This document shows, one piece after another, positions 21,649 to 33,464 of a stretch of 64,000 nucleotides of DNA (positions within the stretch are counted from its first letter, which is position 1; each line of letters opens with the position of its first letter). This stretch comes from Flammulina velutipes. Its lineage: Eukaryota > Basidiomycota > Agaricomycetes > Agaricales > Physalacriaceae. Made by a program: the position numbers and the translations under genes. The stretch is from positions 496,001-560,000 of the forward strand of contig CM022378.1 of the NCBI GenBank assembly GCA_011800155.1, written 5' to 3'. The notes under the pieces are model-generated. The model did no database searches. It was not told where the DNA came from and saw only the letters and a program-made list of their open reading frames with translations.

Positions 21649-24600
21649 TCACAGCTTCTTCGCCTTCTTGACCACATCCAACATGACACCCAACCCAATC
21701 AACCCAAAACTCGTAGTTCCAAACAACGGTCCGTCCTTTGCTTCCAAGTCTTCGAGAGCTACTGTCCAGGCGGCCGCCGAGCGCACGAACGATTCGATAT
21801 CACGATTCGTAAGTCTTTCATCATCGTCCTCGTCCTCGTCGTCCTCGTCGTCCTGCTCTGCTTCGGTAGCCTCAACCTTCCGTAAAACCCTCCGAACACC
21901 CTTCGTCAATTGTTGCGTCTGCAGATCACTATTAGCATCCTTAAACAAACTACTGAAAGGCATGTGAGTACATACCTGAAGGTTCATGGACGCAACAGTC
22001 TCCCGACGTTTGTGATGATCAGCCCACTTCGCCTGTATAGTCCCACTAACAAGCTCTGCCTCCGAAAGCTGGTCGTTCGGATGCTTCGCTAGCGTATGTG
22101 CCTTCGCAATGAACTGTAGCTCCGTCTTGTAAAGCTCTAGTACATCGCCCATCTCCTGTAGCACATCCTCCGGAAGGTCAAAAACCGATGGCAATCCTAG
22201 CCGTTCCGTCCGAAGAGCGTCGACGGCACCAGCAATGATGCCAAAAGATGCGCTCCGATCCTCTGGTTCATTATCTCGTAGAGGAACACGCCGATAAAGA
22301 TGTCCAAGGATCTTCTTGCTTGGATAGAACGAAGTGTTCAAAGTCGACACATCCGTCACTTCGTTCGACAAAAAGTCAGGCTTGAGTCGATTAGGTGAGC
22401 GAGGTAGCTGGTTGAAGTTGACTGCAGTGCCCGTCTTGGGGAAGTCGACGGCATGCGATGCATATTCTGCGAGCAACAGGCAGTCTTTACATTCGGGTCC
22501 TTTTTCGTCCACGTCGGCTATGCAAAGATGTCGATTGGCGATCATCCCAACGAGATCAGCCTCGAGCTTCAGAGGGAGATCAACGGCCGAAAGAAAGGAC
22601 AAAGAAAGAGGTCTCACAAAGTCAATCACGAAATCAGCGACGTCGGAGACCGTACATGGGTTGACCGTCTCTTTATGCGGAAGACCTCGATACGACCCGG
22701 GTTCAACAGTCCTAGTAGGAAATAGTGTTTCCTGTAAAATGCATTAACAAAAGCAGAAAACAAGGAGCAGAAAGGGTACATACATCAATGATAATGTTGT
22801 AGATATCTCCATCCAGATCCCCACCCCCAAGACAAGAAGGAAGGCTTCGTTCGCCTCTGGAAAGTCATGAGTACCATTATCTCACATCTCGAAATGAAAA
22901 CTCACTTGCAGGAGAAGACGACCACATTGTTCAGATGCGCCAACTGGGGAGGACGTACAGCAGTGACAAACTGCACATCGCCCGGATGGATCTGAGGAGA
23001 TCTAGTGATGAGGACTTTGCCCTCTATCGGCTGGTACAGACCACGCCTCTCGTCCCGAACAGTTGCATAGATCTCGCCCTCTTCAAGGCATCCCCACTCG
23101 TCGCTGACCCCAATGAGGGTAAAAGAGCCAGGGACAGCGATACGGCCGCGGAACTTGATTTCTCGGAGGACATGGGTAGCGGCATACGCCACAGAAGTGG
23201 TGATCAACTCACAGCCGAGCCGCTGCGACGACACGTCATCGTCCGATAACCGCAGCTGCTTGACCAAGTTGTTGAATAGCGACGAAAGCCTGAAAGACGC
23301 GCCCAATCCATGCTGCTGGAAGAGCTTGGAAGCGGCTTTGAAAGAAGTCCGCGTCCGATCCACATCGGCAATGGCATCGTTCTGGAGCTTGATGAAAGAC
23401 TCATCCCGCACACCGAGATGCTCCAACAGCATGATCAACGGACGGTTGAGGAACATCCGGATGGGGCGCGCGGACGTCGAGGCGATATTCAGTGGGAGAG
23501 GTGCGTTCGTCTCGAATTTGGTCTGTGATTTCCGAAGACAGAGAACCTTCCCATGTAAAGTGGGATCCTCAAAGATAACTCCCTACTCGTCATGTTAAAA
23601 AAGCAGGTTGTGTTTTCGAAGGGATACCTACCTTGGCTCCACCAACTCGGATTTGGTAACAGGACGGTATCAATGTATTGCTGGACAATGGCTTGAGCTT
23701 CTTCCAGATCTCGCGACACAGCTTCGAAGAGATGGGCGAGCATCGGTGAACAAGGATCCAGAAGGCGATTTGCGATCCTCGATTCGGCGAACTTCGTTAG
23801 GGCTCAACTGTACAGAAGGCGCCGACGCCGAAAAGGCTTGAGCCCACCGAGCAGCCAGAAGTGCCGGTTTTCGGTCAATCATTGAAAAATCTCCCTATGA
23901 GGGTATGAGTACTTGAAACGTTTACAATGTGTTGAAAGAAGACGTACAAGCTGACTTCGAATGACTTCCGCTGTCATTAAAGTCTCCACACCGTTCAAAT
24001 CGAACTTGAACGGATGGACGAAAAAGACCGAGTGCTCCTTCAACCCACTCATCGAGTAACCAAGGAACTCGAAATTCCTCCCAGCCACATCCAGACCATT
24101 AATCAGTGCTCGTTTATAACGAGTCGAGAGAAGCTCCTTGATGCTGATATTGAGAGTCGTATCCTGGCGAAGAGTAACACGATTGTCGTCCTGGAAAGTA
24201 ACGCGTAGGAAACATTCGTGATTCCCGTAGTTACGCAGCATGCTGCTTGACTGGTCAGGAAGAGGTCCCTCGAGGACACGAGAACTCGGCGTGAGGATGA
24301 GATGGTATGCCTCGTATGATGCAGCGGTTGGTGTGATGAGTCGATTCTGACGCGGATGCTCTGGTGCGTATGATTTTGCAAACAACCCAAGCAAGTCAGC
24401 GAAGGTGGGATCGGGAAGAGATTCTTCAACCGATGGCTCCACTTGCTTCCTTTGACCCTTTCCACCACGATGTCTGCGATTTCGTCTTCGCTTCTTCGGT
24501 GCGATGGACAAGTCCGATTGAATGTCCTTGAGAGTGATGCGATGGAAGTTGACGAAGGATGGTGCACGGATGCGAGAGATGAATGAACGAAAGATGGCAG

Positions 24601-25646
24601 GCGCTTCGTCTCCCTGATTCGATAGGAGAGCCTGAATAGAAAACTCTAGCTCCAGAGCCTCTTTCGGGTCGAGTATCCCATCATGTATGGCCTTGTCAAC
24701 TTCAAAGGCGAAAGCGAAGGGAAGACGACACAGCATACTGTGGCAACGTGTGGTCGCGTCAGAAGAGTACAGTTTGTAGTGCCCGATGGGAATGTCCAAG
24801 AGTAACGGACGCCGGAGATGTAGCGCCTTACATCGCTGAAGGAAAGTGTCCAAAATATCACGTGTACTAAAGGTCAGACACAAGAAGCGTCCAACCGAAG
24901 GCTGCCGGCATGGGTTGATTCCCAAAAATTGACTCGACACGTTGCGATGGCTGATTGTCATCAAATAGGCGAATAATGGATGGCTCTTCGAAAACGGGGG
25001 CGGCGCTGGCCTCCAGGATGACGATATGTGGACCAGCTGTCGAGGGGGGAGAGCAAGTTGCAATAATCTGCGACGCTCGATACCACGCCATGCGTGGTAC
25101 ACTGAATAGACCGGCAGTGATTGACAGGACGATCCGACGGTTGGTCATATCGCAGGATATCTTGTAGATGGCGTCTTCAGAGTCTTGGCCATCTAGGTGA
25201 GTCACCTCAGAGGAGAAAGACCTGTCTCTGCAGAGCCTGCCGAAGGCGAACGACTCTAGCAGTATATCGCCAGAATCGGTCAGCCTCTTCTCCTTCTCCT
25301 TCTGTAACAGTTCTGGGTCGCGCCATGGATTGGACGCAACCAATGCGATTAACGCAACGTCGGGCTGGCGGTTGTTGGCAGAAAACTGGACTCGGGAAAG
25401 ATGACTAGAGCTGATAACGATGCCATCTCGACCGTAGAGTCGGAGAAAGATTTCGCCCACAGATGGATCGGGAAGTGTAAGGATCCCACAGCGATATTTG
25501 CTGCCAGGTTTTCCTTTGAAGATAGCGATATTGAAGTTGAGCGGTGGATTGACCCGGAATGGGGGACGATGAAGGTGACGCGCTAGAGCAACTTCGAGGT
25601 CGTCCGGTTGCGTGTGAGCAGGTATACTTCGCATAAAAAGCTGCAT
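21649..25646 (-). CDS. RNA-dependent RNA polymerase (QDE-1/SAD-1 type), with one frameshift
   Basis: Exons are 25646-24882, 24835-23948, 23894-23632, 23582-22906, 22856-22784, 22731-22618, 22566-21976 and 21918-21649, giving about 1,213 residues. The N-terminus (MQLFMRSIPAHTQPDDLEVA) looks like the RNA-binding start of fungal RdRPs. The core has HPGDVQFVTAV, then the catalytic GGGDLDGD (about 22802-22830) whose Asp residues bind metal. HAVDFPKTG and the YPSKKILGHLYRRVP tail follow. The family makes double-stranded RNA for RNA interference. Exon 3 is one base short of closing its frame: SLFTD near 23747 and CSPISSKLCREIW just after are in different frames. Either the gene is inactivated or the base was lost in assembly. 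Confidence 0.85.
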
Positions 25647-26333
25647 TTCTGCCGCGAAAGTGAGTAGAATCGAGAGGTAGGATGGTGGGAAGCTTACAGA
25701 ATATTAGAAGTATCGATAAGCGCCAGCAGCCTCGTTCTTTCTTTCGTTGATTGAACGGGGCGTCAGCTATTGCATTGTCTATTCAGTAAGCCTAGACGCT
25801 GATGATTAGTTCTGGACGACGCGCCGAAGATAAGACAATACTGACTGGCTGTAGAGTGTTGAATACAACGCATAATTGAGCAGTAAAACGAGTACAATAA
25901 CCACTAAGGAGGTGGTGGTTGTGAGCAAAGCGACTTTCGGAGTTTGCCGAACGGTGCACTGCTTGATTTCTTGCCACCATCTTTCTAAAATCAAACTTGC
26001 TGCTCTACTTGCCACTTACCTGTATATTCTGCCACCGTCGTAGGTCGATTCTACATATCAATCGAATTTCCTTGGTGGCCCAGCAGACTTGGAACCACAG
26101 TGTACAGGATATTGGTATGTCTTGTACTTACTTGAGCTGTAATCTCCCTCTCTGACTTGAGTTATCCTAGCGCATCGTGCATATCCTGGCACTATGAGTC
26201 TGACAGTTCTACGGCAAGACCAGTGACCACGGCCATCATGAACAATGCATCACGAGGAAAGTGGGCGGCCCGCCTGGCCAGCTTTGAGATGTTATAACGC
26301 GCACCACTTGTCTCCCAATCCTCCCTCACAACC
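25647..26333. other. Divergent intergenic region
   Basis: It lies between the RdRP start (minus) and the glycosidase start (plus), and so contains both promoters. A minus-strand frame (26015-25806) encodes one hydrophobic segment but lacks an ATG and is not called. Confidence 0.4.
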
Positions 26334-28678
26334 ATGACTCGTGAAGTCATATTTACCGTCCTATTGTCCATAGCAGCCCAATGCCTCTGCAATTTGGCCA
26401 TCGATCGCCATGCCATCGTATCCCGATATTCTCCCACCCGTAACACGTCCAGTACATCCACACCCATGCAAGTGGGTAACGGGAACTTCGCCTTCGGCGC
26501 AGACATTACTGGCCTGCAAACCTTCCAGCCTTACGCGATCCTCTCCTCCTGGGGATGGAAGAACGATTCTCTTCCACCTGAAAAGACGCTGGAGCAGATA
26601 AATTCGTACCATGGCACGAGTTGGGACAATCACGGTCGTTTAGTACAATACGAATTTGGTGGGAACGACTCCACCATCGAGCGGTGGCTTATCGCGAACC
26701 CAAACCGCGCAAACCTCGGCCGAATTGGACTTCTTTTCAAAGATACCGCTGGAAAAGTTTTGGACGTGTCCGAGACAGATTTGACGGATACTACGCAAAA
26801 ACTGGACATTTGGACCGGAGTCATCACCAGTCGGTTCGCGTTCGAGGAAGTTCTGGTCACCGTCTACACGACCTGCGCTATGGACCATGACTGGGTTGGC
26901 GTGTCGGTCGAATCTGACCTTCTCTCAGACGCGCGTTTGGGTGTATTTATCGACTATCCTTGGAACGATGGCGCATCGAAGTTCAGCGCTCCTTTCGTCG
27001 GCAAGTTCAATATGACGTCCAATCACTCTACAACTCTATCCGGCGAAGCGGAGATCACACATACCACTGTCGACTCGACTTATATCACCACATTCAGCGG
27101 TGCTCACCTCAGTGTCACCAGAGACTCCCCAGATGCCCACCGATACACCATCAGCCCATTGGATAGCGAAGGAAACACGTTCTCCTTTGCAGCCTCTTTC
27201 GGGATCGACCGGCCGGAGCAAACTCCCAGTTTCGCAGACGTCGAAGCGTCGTCAAGGTCGGGATGGGAGGGATACTGGACAGAGAGCGGGTTTATCGACG
27301 TCGCGACTGGCTCTGATGACGTACGAGCTGAAGAATTACAACGGAGGATTGTTCTATCGCGATACCTGATGAGAGTGAATGAAGCTGGGGATACACCACC
27401 TCAAGAGGTAGATCTTTCCTCGTCCAATATGATGATGTTCTCACTTCCCTGCCTAGTCAGGCCTAGTTAACAATGGTTGGGTAAGTCGGGTTTCATGTCG
27501 TTCGGACCACCTCGCTGATTCCTCTCTAGTACGGGTGAGCAGGCTCCTTTTACAGAGATCGTAAACAATCCTAAGTGCATCCACTAGAAAATTTCACATG
27601 GAAATGTACTTCTGGCATTCCGCCCACTGGGCTCTGTGGAACAACATGGACATCCTTACTCGCTCAACGTCCGTCTACTCAAGGTTCCTCCCATCCTCCA
27701 CCGCCCGTGCCCAAACCCAACAAAGCTGGCCTTCCGGTGCGCGCTGGCCCAAAATGACTGATCCATCCGGACGGACGGCGCCAGGCGAGATCAACAACCT
27801 TCTCATCTGGCAGCAACCTCATCCTCTGGTCTTCGCTCAGTATGAGTACCGTGCTGCACAATCGAATGGTGGCGAAAGAGAGGTGCTGGAAAAGTGGGAA
27901 GACATAGTGAAGGAGACCGCGGATTGGATGGCTAGCTTCGCCTGGTGGAACGAGACGACGGGAGTCTACGACCTAGGCCCGCCAATGTACCTCGTCAGCG
28001 AGGATTCCAATCCAAACGTGACCATGAACCCCGCCTTTGAGCTTGCGTATTGGAGGCTCGGTTTGGAGTATGCGGAGGATTGGATGAGAGCACTCGGGAA
28101 AGACGTTCCTGAGGCCTGGACGTCTGTGAAAGAGGGGTTGGCTCCTCTTCCGACGGGAAATGGGACCTACAAGGTTTACGAGGGATTGAAGGATGACTTT
28201 TGGTGGGATCCGGAGCATACCAACGACCACCCTGCTCTGGTTGGACTGCATGGTTGGCTCCCTATTACGCCAGGTCTCGACTTGAATATACTAGAGACAA
28301 CTGTCAGCAAAGTCGCTGAGAACTGGAACTTGACCAATTGTTGGGGGTAAGCCTAATCTGCACTGTCCTCCATTGCCAGCCACCTTACCTTGTTTCAGAT
28401 GGGACTTCCCCATGCTAGCGATGTCTTCTGCGCGAAGTGGAGATGTAGATAGAGCGATCGATTATCTTTTGGATCCCCTCTTCGGCTTCGACGACGTAGG
28501 GATGCCTGTTGGCGGTGTGAGGGTGCCGACGCCGTACTTTCCGGGCTCTGGCGGACTTTTGTATGCAGTCGCGATGATGGCTGCAGGCTGGGATGGTGAT
28601 GGTGCGACTCGTAATGCACCTGGATTCCCTATTGAAGGTTGGAACGTGCGCTGGGAGGGTTTGAGTAGAGCCATCTAA
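26334..28678 (+). CDS. Secreted six-hairpin glycosidase superfamily protein
   Basis: Exons 26334-27407, 27457-27480 (24 bases), 27530-27534 (5 bases), 27588-28346 and 28399-28678 join in phase to 713 residues. A signal peptide covers about residues 1-20. The N-terminal domain begins IDRHAIVSRYSPTRN and contains MQVGNGNFAFGADITG. The catalytic-type helical domain has GLVNNGWYGKFHMEMYFWHS, and this run is assembled across the two tiny exons. Several NxS/T sites are present. It resembles GH65/GH95-like (alpha/alpha)6-barrel hydrolases of fungi. The sugar substrate is not clear. The micro-exon boundaries restore a strongly conserved motif, which supports them. Confidence 0.8.
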
Positions 28679-30652
28679 TGACCTACATTGATGCTAGCTG
28701 ATCGTTAGTTCTACGCTAGTAGTATGTATGGTGGTACAGCGTTGGACTCTGTCTCTGTATTGAAATCTACTGTTCATTTGAACACCTCGACATATCATAA
28801 GGACAGTAAGTATTGCTGTAGACAATAATTGACTCGACGAGGAAGGAACAACAAAATCATTCGTCCTCGAAATGAAAGCTTGAATCATCTACACAATCAA
28901 GATTAGATCCTGTGGATAGAGATTGAATTTGACATACCATGAGGTTCAACAACAACATCCGATGAAGCGGGGGAAGTTTGGGTGGAGGCAGGGATCCAAA
29001 TATAGGTACAGGCCATCTCCTCAAACATGGTACGAAGAGCGTCTCTCATCCTTTTCAGGGCATCAACTGGGACTCCTCGCGGGGGTGTCCAAGGATAGAA
29101 CGTCGCATGCGTGCCCGGAAGAGCGAAATCGATGCCAAGAGTGTCTTTCAGGATTTCCGCAAGCATTGCGCAACCTCGGCAACATTTCTTGCTAACTGCT
29201 ATCGTTATGGTCCCCGACTCCTATAAACAGAGATGAGCAAATAGCGATAACAGACCTCCGGAAACATACAGGGGACATTTTCCGCACATCCTCGATAGAC
29301 ACCTCCCCAAAACTTTCACCGCCCAATACCGAGATACAGGCAAGGCCCATTACCGTTGCCTCTGCATGGACCATGGCATTAGCCGCATTCAGAGCAGCGG
29401 CTTCTACCTGTGTATTATCCCCCAGCTTCTCTTGCAAAAAGATCAATGCACTGTCGTACTTGGGATCGGTAGCTGCCCTCTCTTCGAAATAGGTCAAACA
29501 CCTTTTCCTGAAAGAAAACAACTCTTCCTCCGCCAGTTTGTGTTTAGTGGGGAGCGCATCGACATGGTAAACATCGAAAGGGAGAGGATATCGTCTCGCG
29601 TTCAGCACCACGGCACTTGCAGCATCATACCAAGCCGCAATCGTTCGGCAATACCTCAACATATGAGCGCTACCTCCCAAATCATAGAGTTCACGTCCAT
29701 CGAGTGCTACAAAAACGGGGTTATTTTTGAAGACTACACGGTTGATTATAAACCTTCGTACCGTCATCTTCAACAAGAGTGTCTTGCCCGTCATCCGGGC
29801 TCATTTCTGTATCAAATGGGTGACATGCGGACGGGACTAATGGGAAGACGTACCGGGGTCAACTTGGGGCAAAGATGAAGACACGTTCAAGGAATTTTCA
29901 AGCTTAATCGCTGCTTCGGCCTCTGTAGAAGATAAATGAGACCTAAGGTATAATCACCTGACGAAAAAACACACCATTCTTCTTCATCGCTGCAGTTCTG
30001 AAACTAGATTGCAGGACATCGTCTAATTCCTTGGATGCGATAATGGCCCTCGTGAGTTCTTTCGTCTTGAGGAGCATACTGAACATCTTCATCGCCTTAA
30101 CCAAGGTAGACACTTCTTGGATAGACAATGTATCATCCCTGGGCTGCTTGCCATGCATCACAATGCTCTCGATTTCATCGTAGGTCGCATCGATGAGATC
30201 CACCCATTTTCCAATGTTCTCAGAAGCGACATGGTACATCCCCGAAGTCTGATCACGGTTGAGTCCAAGGCGCTGAAAATTGACGTGGTCTGCTTCCAGA
30301 CAGTTGAGCGCGAAGGATCTCCTTGTCACCTTGATCGACATTGCCTTTTTCCTGTAGTAATGAGCCACCAAACGAAAGGGTGCGTCACCCCAGAAACCTG
30401 TGGCGTTCTGTACACGAGCAGAGAGCTTGGGAAGAGCACAACGATGGATGAAGAGTGTCATTTTGTGACGGAGTAATCTGTCTTTGTCGCCTACGGAGGA
30501 GATATAGCCTAGAGCGTCGACAATGTTCTGTAGATGTTCGGGAAAGGAGGTAACAGTTCTAGAATGCGGTTAGGACGGAATGACTACCAAACTATAATGT
30601 ACTTCAGCGCTTTCCACGTCTCCAAAAGAGCTTTGCCACGGAGAACAGAAGG

Positions 30653-30663
30653 CACAATCTTCG
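30653..30663. repeat. Left 11-bp target-site duplication
   Basis: CACAATCTTCG, identical to 32023-32033, directly flanks the element. It lies in deaminase coding sequence. Confidence 0.8.
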
Positions 30664-32022
30664 GGCATAGCTATTTGCACGAACATGGTGCACGAACCGC
30701 ATGTGCATGTTCGTGCAATGCTCAATCTGGTCCGTGCAATGTATGTGCAATACATCATATCGTTCGTGCAGTCTGTCCGTGCACTGTTTGTACAGTTTCT
30801 ATCCGTCGCATCATCGTGTACCGCATCTTATATCTCAGACCGCCGCCGTCGCCGATGATCGGACCCTTCATCGAAATATCACATGACGGTTCACGTCGCG
30901 TCGCGTCGCCATCGTCGTAAGTCTATAACAACGTACTATGTAGTCATCTTTTGTTGCTTCTGTTGCTGTTCAGCTATTGCGGTCATTGATCTAGGATACC
31001 ATCCAAATAGCACCCATGTATTGTGATACCCAAGGAAATCCAGCTACTTGTATTGCTCAAGCCTCAGATATTGCGGATAAGTCCTCTATTCCCATTACTG
31101 ACGTGTCACCGTAGCGCTATGGTTTGGGCATTTAATATTTGTGCTTAACATTGTTGGAGCATCCTACAGGGTTTGTATGGAGTTCAGACATGTTCGTGCA
31201 AGTTTGTACAATGTTCGTGCAAGTTTGTGCAATGCATAAATATGTTTGTGCAGTGTTCGCGCATGTTTGCGCATGTTCGCGCAGTGTTCGTGCATGTTCG
31301 CGCAGTGTTCGCGCATGTTTGTACAGTGTTCGTGCATGTTCGTGCAGTGTTCGCGCATGTTTGTACAGTGTTCGTTCATGTTCGTGCAACGTTCGTGCAT
31401 GTTTGTGCAGTCTTGTCCATGCACAGTACCACTCAACATTGTTAAGACAGCCCTTACCTCTCAGGTCTTTTTTCTTATATATTCTCTATAAGGAAAGGGC
31501 CATAAGTTGTATGTACGATGTATGTTTGTCTTTCCCACTATCTACCTTGAACATTGTCCATGCATTTCATTGCCCGTGACATGCCGCTTGACACTTGGCG
31601 GTCGTTACAGGGGTAGTCTCTCTCTACCTAGTAGCACCAGTCCAATGTGGACCCTACCTTAAGAAGATTGTATCTTTCATGACGGCCAGACTGATAATTG
31701 AGATAGGCGCGACATCTGCGCGCGCGCACCAGAATGATATCAGTCCAAATTAGGAAACCATGCCACTCGGCATGAACCCGATGGCTTAAACATCGCTCGA
31801 GCTCTAGATAGACTCATGTGTCCTCAGTGTTAAGTTAACACGATAAAGGCATGTATAGTAATACAATATATAGCTAGTATCATGTTTGTGAAATGCATGT
31901 GCGTGTTCGTGCATGTTCGTGCAATCCCCAACTTTGTTTGCACATGTTCGTGCATTACCTATTTTGTAAGTAAATGTTCGTGCATACGGTTCGTGCACTA
32001 TGTTCGTGCAAATATCGGGGCC
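30664..32022. mobile_element. Non-autonomous TIR element, Mutator-like, with TTCGTGCA subterminal arrays
   Basis: The left end (GGCATAGCTATTTGCACGAA) and the reverse complement of the right end (GGCCCCGATATTTGCACGAA) align over 40 bases with about six differences. The element is flanked by identical 11-bp repeats. It contains three clusters of the short word TTCGTGCA: 30671-30790, 31188-31421 and 31898-32014. No transposase reading frame is present; the frames found only translate the repeats. Long terminal inverted repeats, an 8-11 bp duplication and subterminal repeats fit a Mutator-like element, but hAT or an unknown superfamily is possible. Confidence 0.75.
31188..31421. repeat. TGTTCGTGCA minisatellite
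   Basis: About 20 imperfect copies of a 10-11 base unit (TGTTCGTGCA, variants GTGTTCGCGCA and TGTTTGTACA) lie in tandem. They are mostly arranged as 21-22 base dimers alternating CATGTTCGTG and CAGTGTTCG. Confidence 0.8.
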
Positions 32023-32033
32023 CACAATCTTCG
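32023..32033. repeat. Right 11-bp target-site duplication
   Basis: CACAATCTTCG, a perfect copy of 30653-30663 at the other end of the element. Confidence 0.8.
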
Positions 32034-32363
32034 CACCAGTTCCATCTTTTGCTTGCGTTCCCGAGCCCTTCGGGTAAGCATTGCAAGTGACGACAACGGA
32101 GACAATCTTGTCGGTAGTCACACGTCCGGTGACCGCATTAAGAACAGTCTCATTAGAATTTTTTTTGAGCCTCCCTGTCGTCAAGAGCGTCGAAATATGC
32201 TGGAAGAACTGCAGTTCTGGATTACTTGGAGCAGACTGGATATTTCCTGGGCGACAACTTTTGAGGACAGTGGTGAGGAACGTAATCTCCTGGGAGACTC
32301 TATGCCAATCATCGTCGCCAGAGAGGATGTAAGGAAAAGGTAAGGAAGTTGACATGGTGGTAT

Positions 32364-32752
32364 TAGTGCTCCTCAATTCTTAGTTTATTGCGTTCAGTTT
32401 ATTTGGCTCGCTGATGGCGGACAATCAAGCGCTCATGGCAGTCTCCGAGCGCTTGTTCCAGGCCTTTTCGGGGCCGTGGCGGCGTCGTTGAGAAGGAAAT
32501 CCCAAAGTTCATCGTTTCGCCCCGTTCAAGTTCGAGGGCTCGTAGGCAGACTCTCTGAGTAGTTATATCTACTTTGATCAATGATTATCATCGTTCCTTT
32601 GCTTCATATACCGGCGCAGAGTTGGAGGATTTTAAACTAGCTTTTAGTGCGATTTTGAGCTCCGCTGATTCGCATCACACGGTCCGAGCTGGACCAAATA
32701 AACTGAGCGCAATAAACTAAGAAATTATAGTAGTAAGAATTGAGGAGCACTA
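32364..32752. mobile_element. MITE-like inverted-repeat element, TA-flanked
   Basis: The left end AGTGCTCCTCAATTCTTAG continues TTTATTGCGTTCAGTTTATTTGG. It is matched by the reverse complement of the right end, which has the same sequence with a 14-16 base insertion in the middle. The arms span about 45-60 bases and end at TA on both sides, compatible with a Tc1/mariner-type duplication. No transposase frame is seen. It sits about 10 bases upstream of the deaminase start codon. Confidence 0.65.
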
Positions 32753-33464
32753 TTGGTGATCGGCCAGACCAAAGCCGGGCCGTCATAGCCGAAGGTCTCA
32801 ATACAAGACTTTCGAACAGTAGTTTCGAACGTCTTCTGTGTGTAGGCTTTGAGTAACAACGTACTTTTTGTCTAACATATGGAGCGCGCGCTGTAAGTTT
32901 TTTGAGCAGAACCATCTAGTGTTTTAATGCGCTGATGGTATTCATGATCTGCTTCTTTAGAGCATGTCCTCTCTCCTGCACCGCTGTATAATCGGGGACG
33001 CACGCTTAAACGGACAGCGAACTTCTTTGCGCCACACACGGGACCATTTGGATTGGATTTGAAATCAGCCTTGGATGTGTCAGCTATGACTCATGATTGG
33101 CTGAACACGTATTGTCGGTAAGCCTTTTACCGCCCCATTGACTCTCAAATGAATATATATGAGACTCTTCTTAGTTCTAGGCTTGCTGGTTCTCAGGATC
33201 CACGGAAGTCATCAAGCCGCGACCAACATCTTTTATTTATTCTGACCTCGGGCTTCTGCGTCTAATCACTGGATGCAGTCACGGTTTCTCTCATTAGCAT
33301 TCAAGCCACGCGTTCTTGGTATCGTATTATCTTCTAGGGCCAACCTAATTCAAAGGTATGCGCGTCGCGGCTTACAACTTCAACTCGTGCTCAGTTCTGA
33401 CGTCAGATGATTCAGCGCGTCTCATTATATAAACCGAGATCGTTCGAGAGGGGCAGTTAGAACC
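32753..33464. other. Intergenic region upstream of the questin-oxidase-like gene
   Basis: No gene is seen. A TATA-like ATTATATAAACC lies at about 33424-33435, some 30 bases before the ATG at 33465, and may act in its promoter. Confidence 0.4.

Larger units (their letters stand above)
28857..32355 (-). pseudogene. OTT_1508-like deaminase gene interrupted by a 1.36-kb transposon
   Basis: Exons are 32355-32023 (running to the insertion), 30652-30603 (continuing after it), 30558-29975, 29922-29854, 29806-29762, 29706-29270, 29220-28938 and 28888-28857. Leaving out the insert and one 11-base duplicate, the frames are consistent with a protein of about 610 residues. The zinc-site motifs are NAMVHAEATVMG (His-x-Glu) and AVSKKCCRGCAML (Cys-x2-Cys). 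FALPGTHATFYPW follows, as is typical of OTT_1508-like members of the cytidine-deaminase fold. The family is described as nucleotide or nucleic-acid deaminases; the substrate is unknown. With the insert, the first frame reads into the element and stops, so the gene is broken now, although the other exons look undecayed. Confidence 0.7.

Noticed and set aside
21967..22747. Plus-strand frames across the RdRP 3' half
   Set aside because: They are antisense to well-supported RdRP exons.
25806..26015. Minus-strand frame with one hydrophobic segment, possible small membrane protein
   Set aside because: It begins at GTG, not ATG, no upstream exon could be defined, and it lies in a promoter region.
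31188..31421. CRISPR-like repeat array
   Set aside because: Units are tandem with no unique spacers of constant length, and the host is a fungus.
31132..31579. Several open frames on both strands through the TTCGTGCA array
   Set aside because: They exist only because the repeat unit lacks stop codons in most frames; they encode simple His/Thr/Cys repeats.
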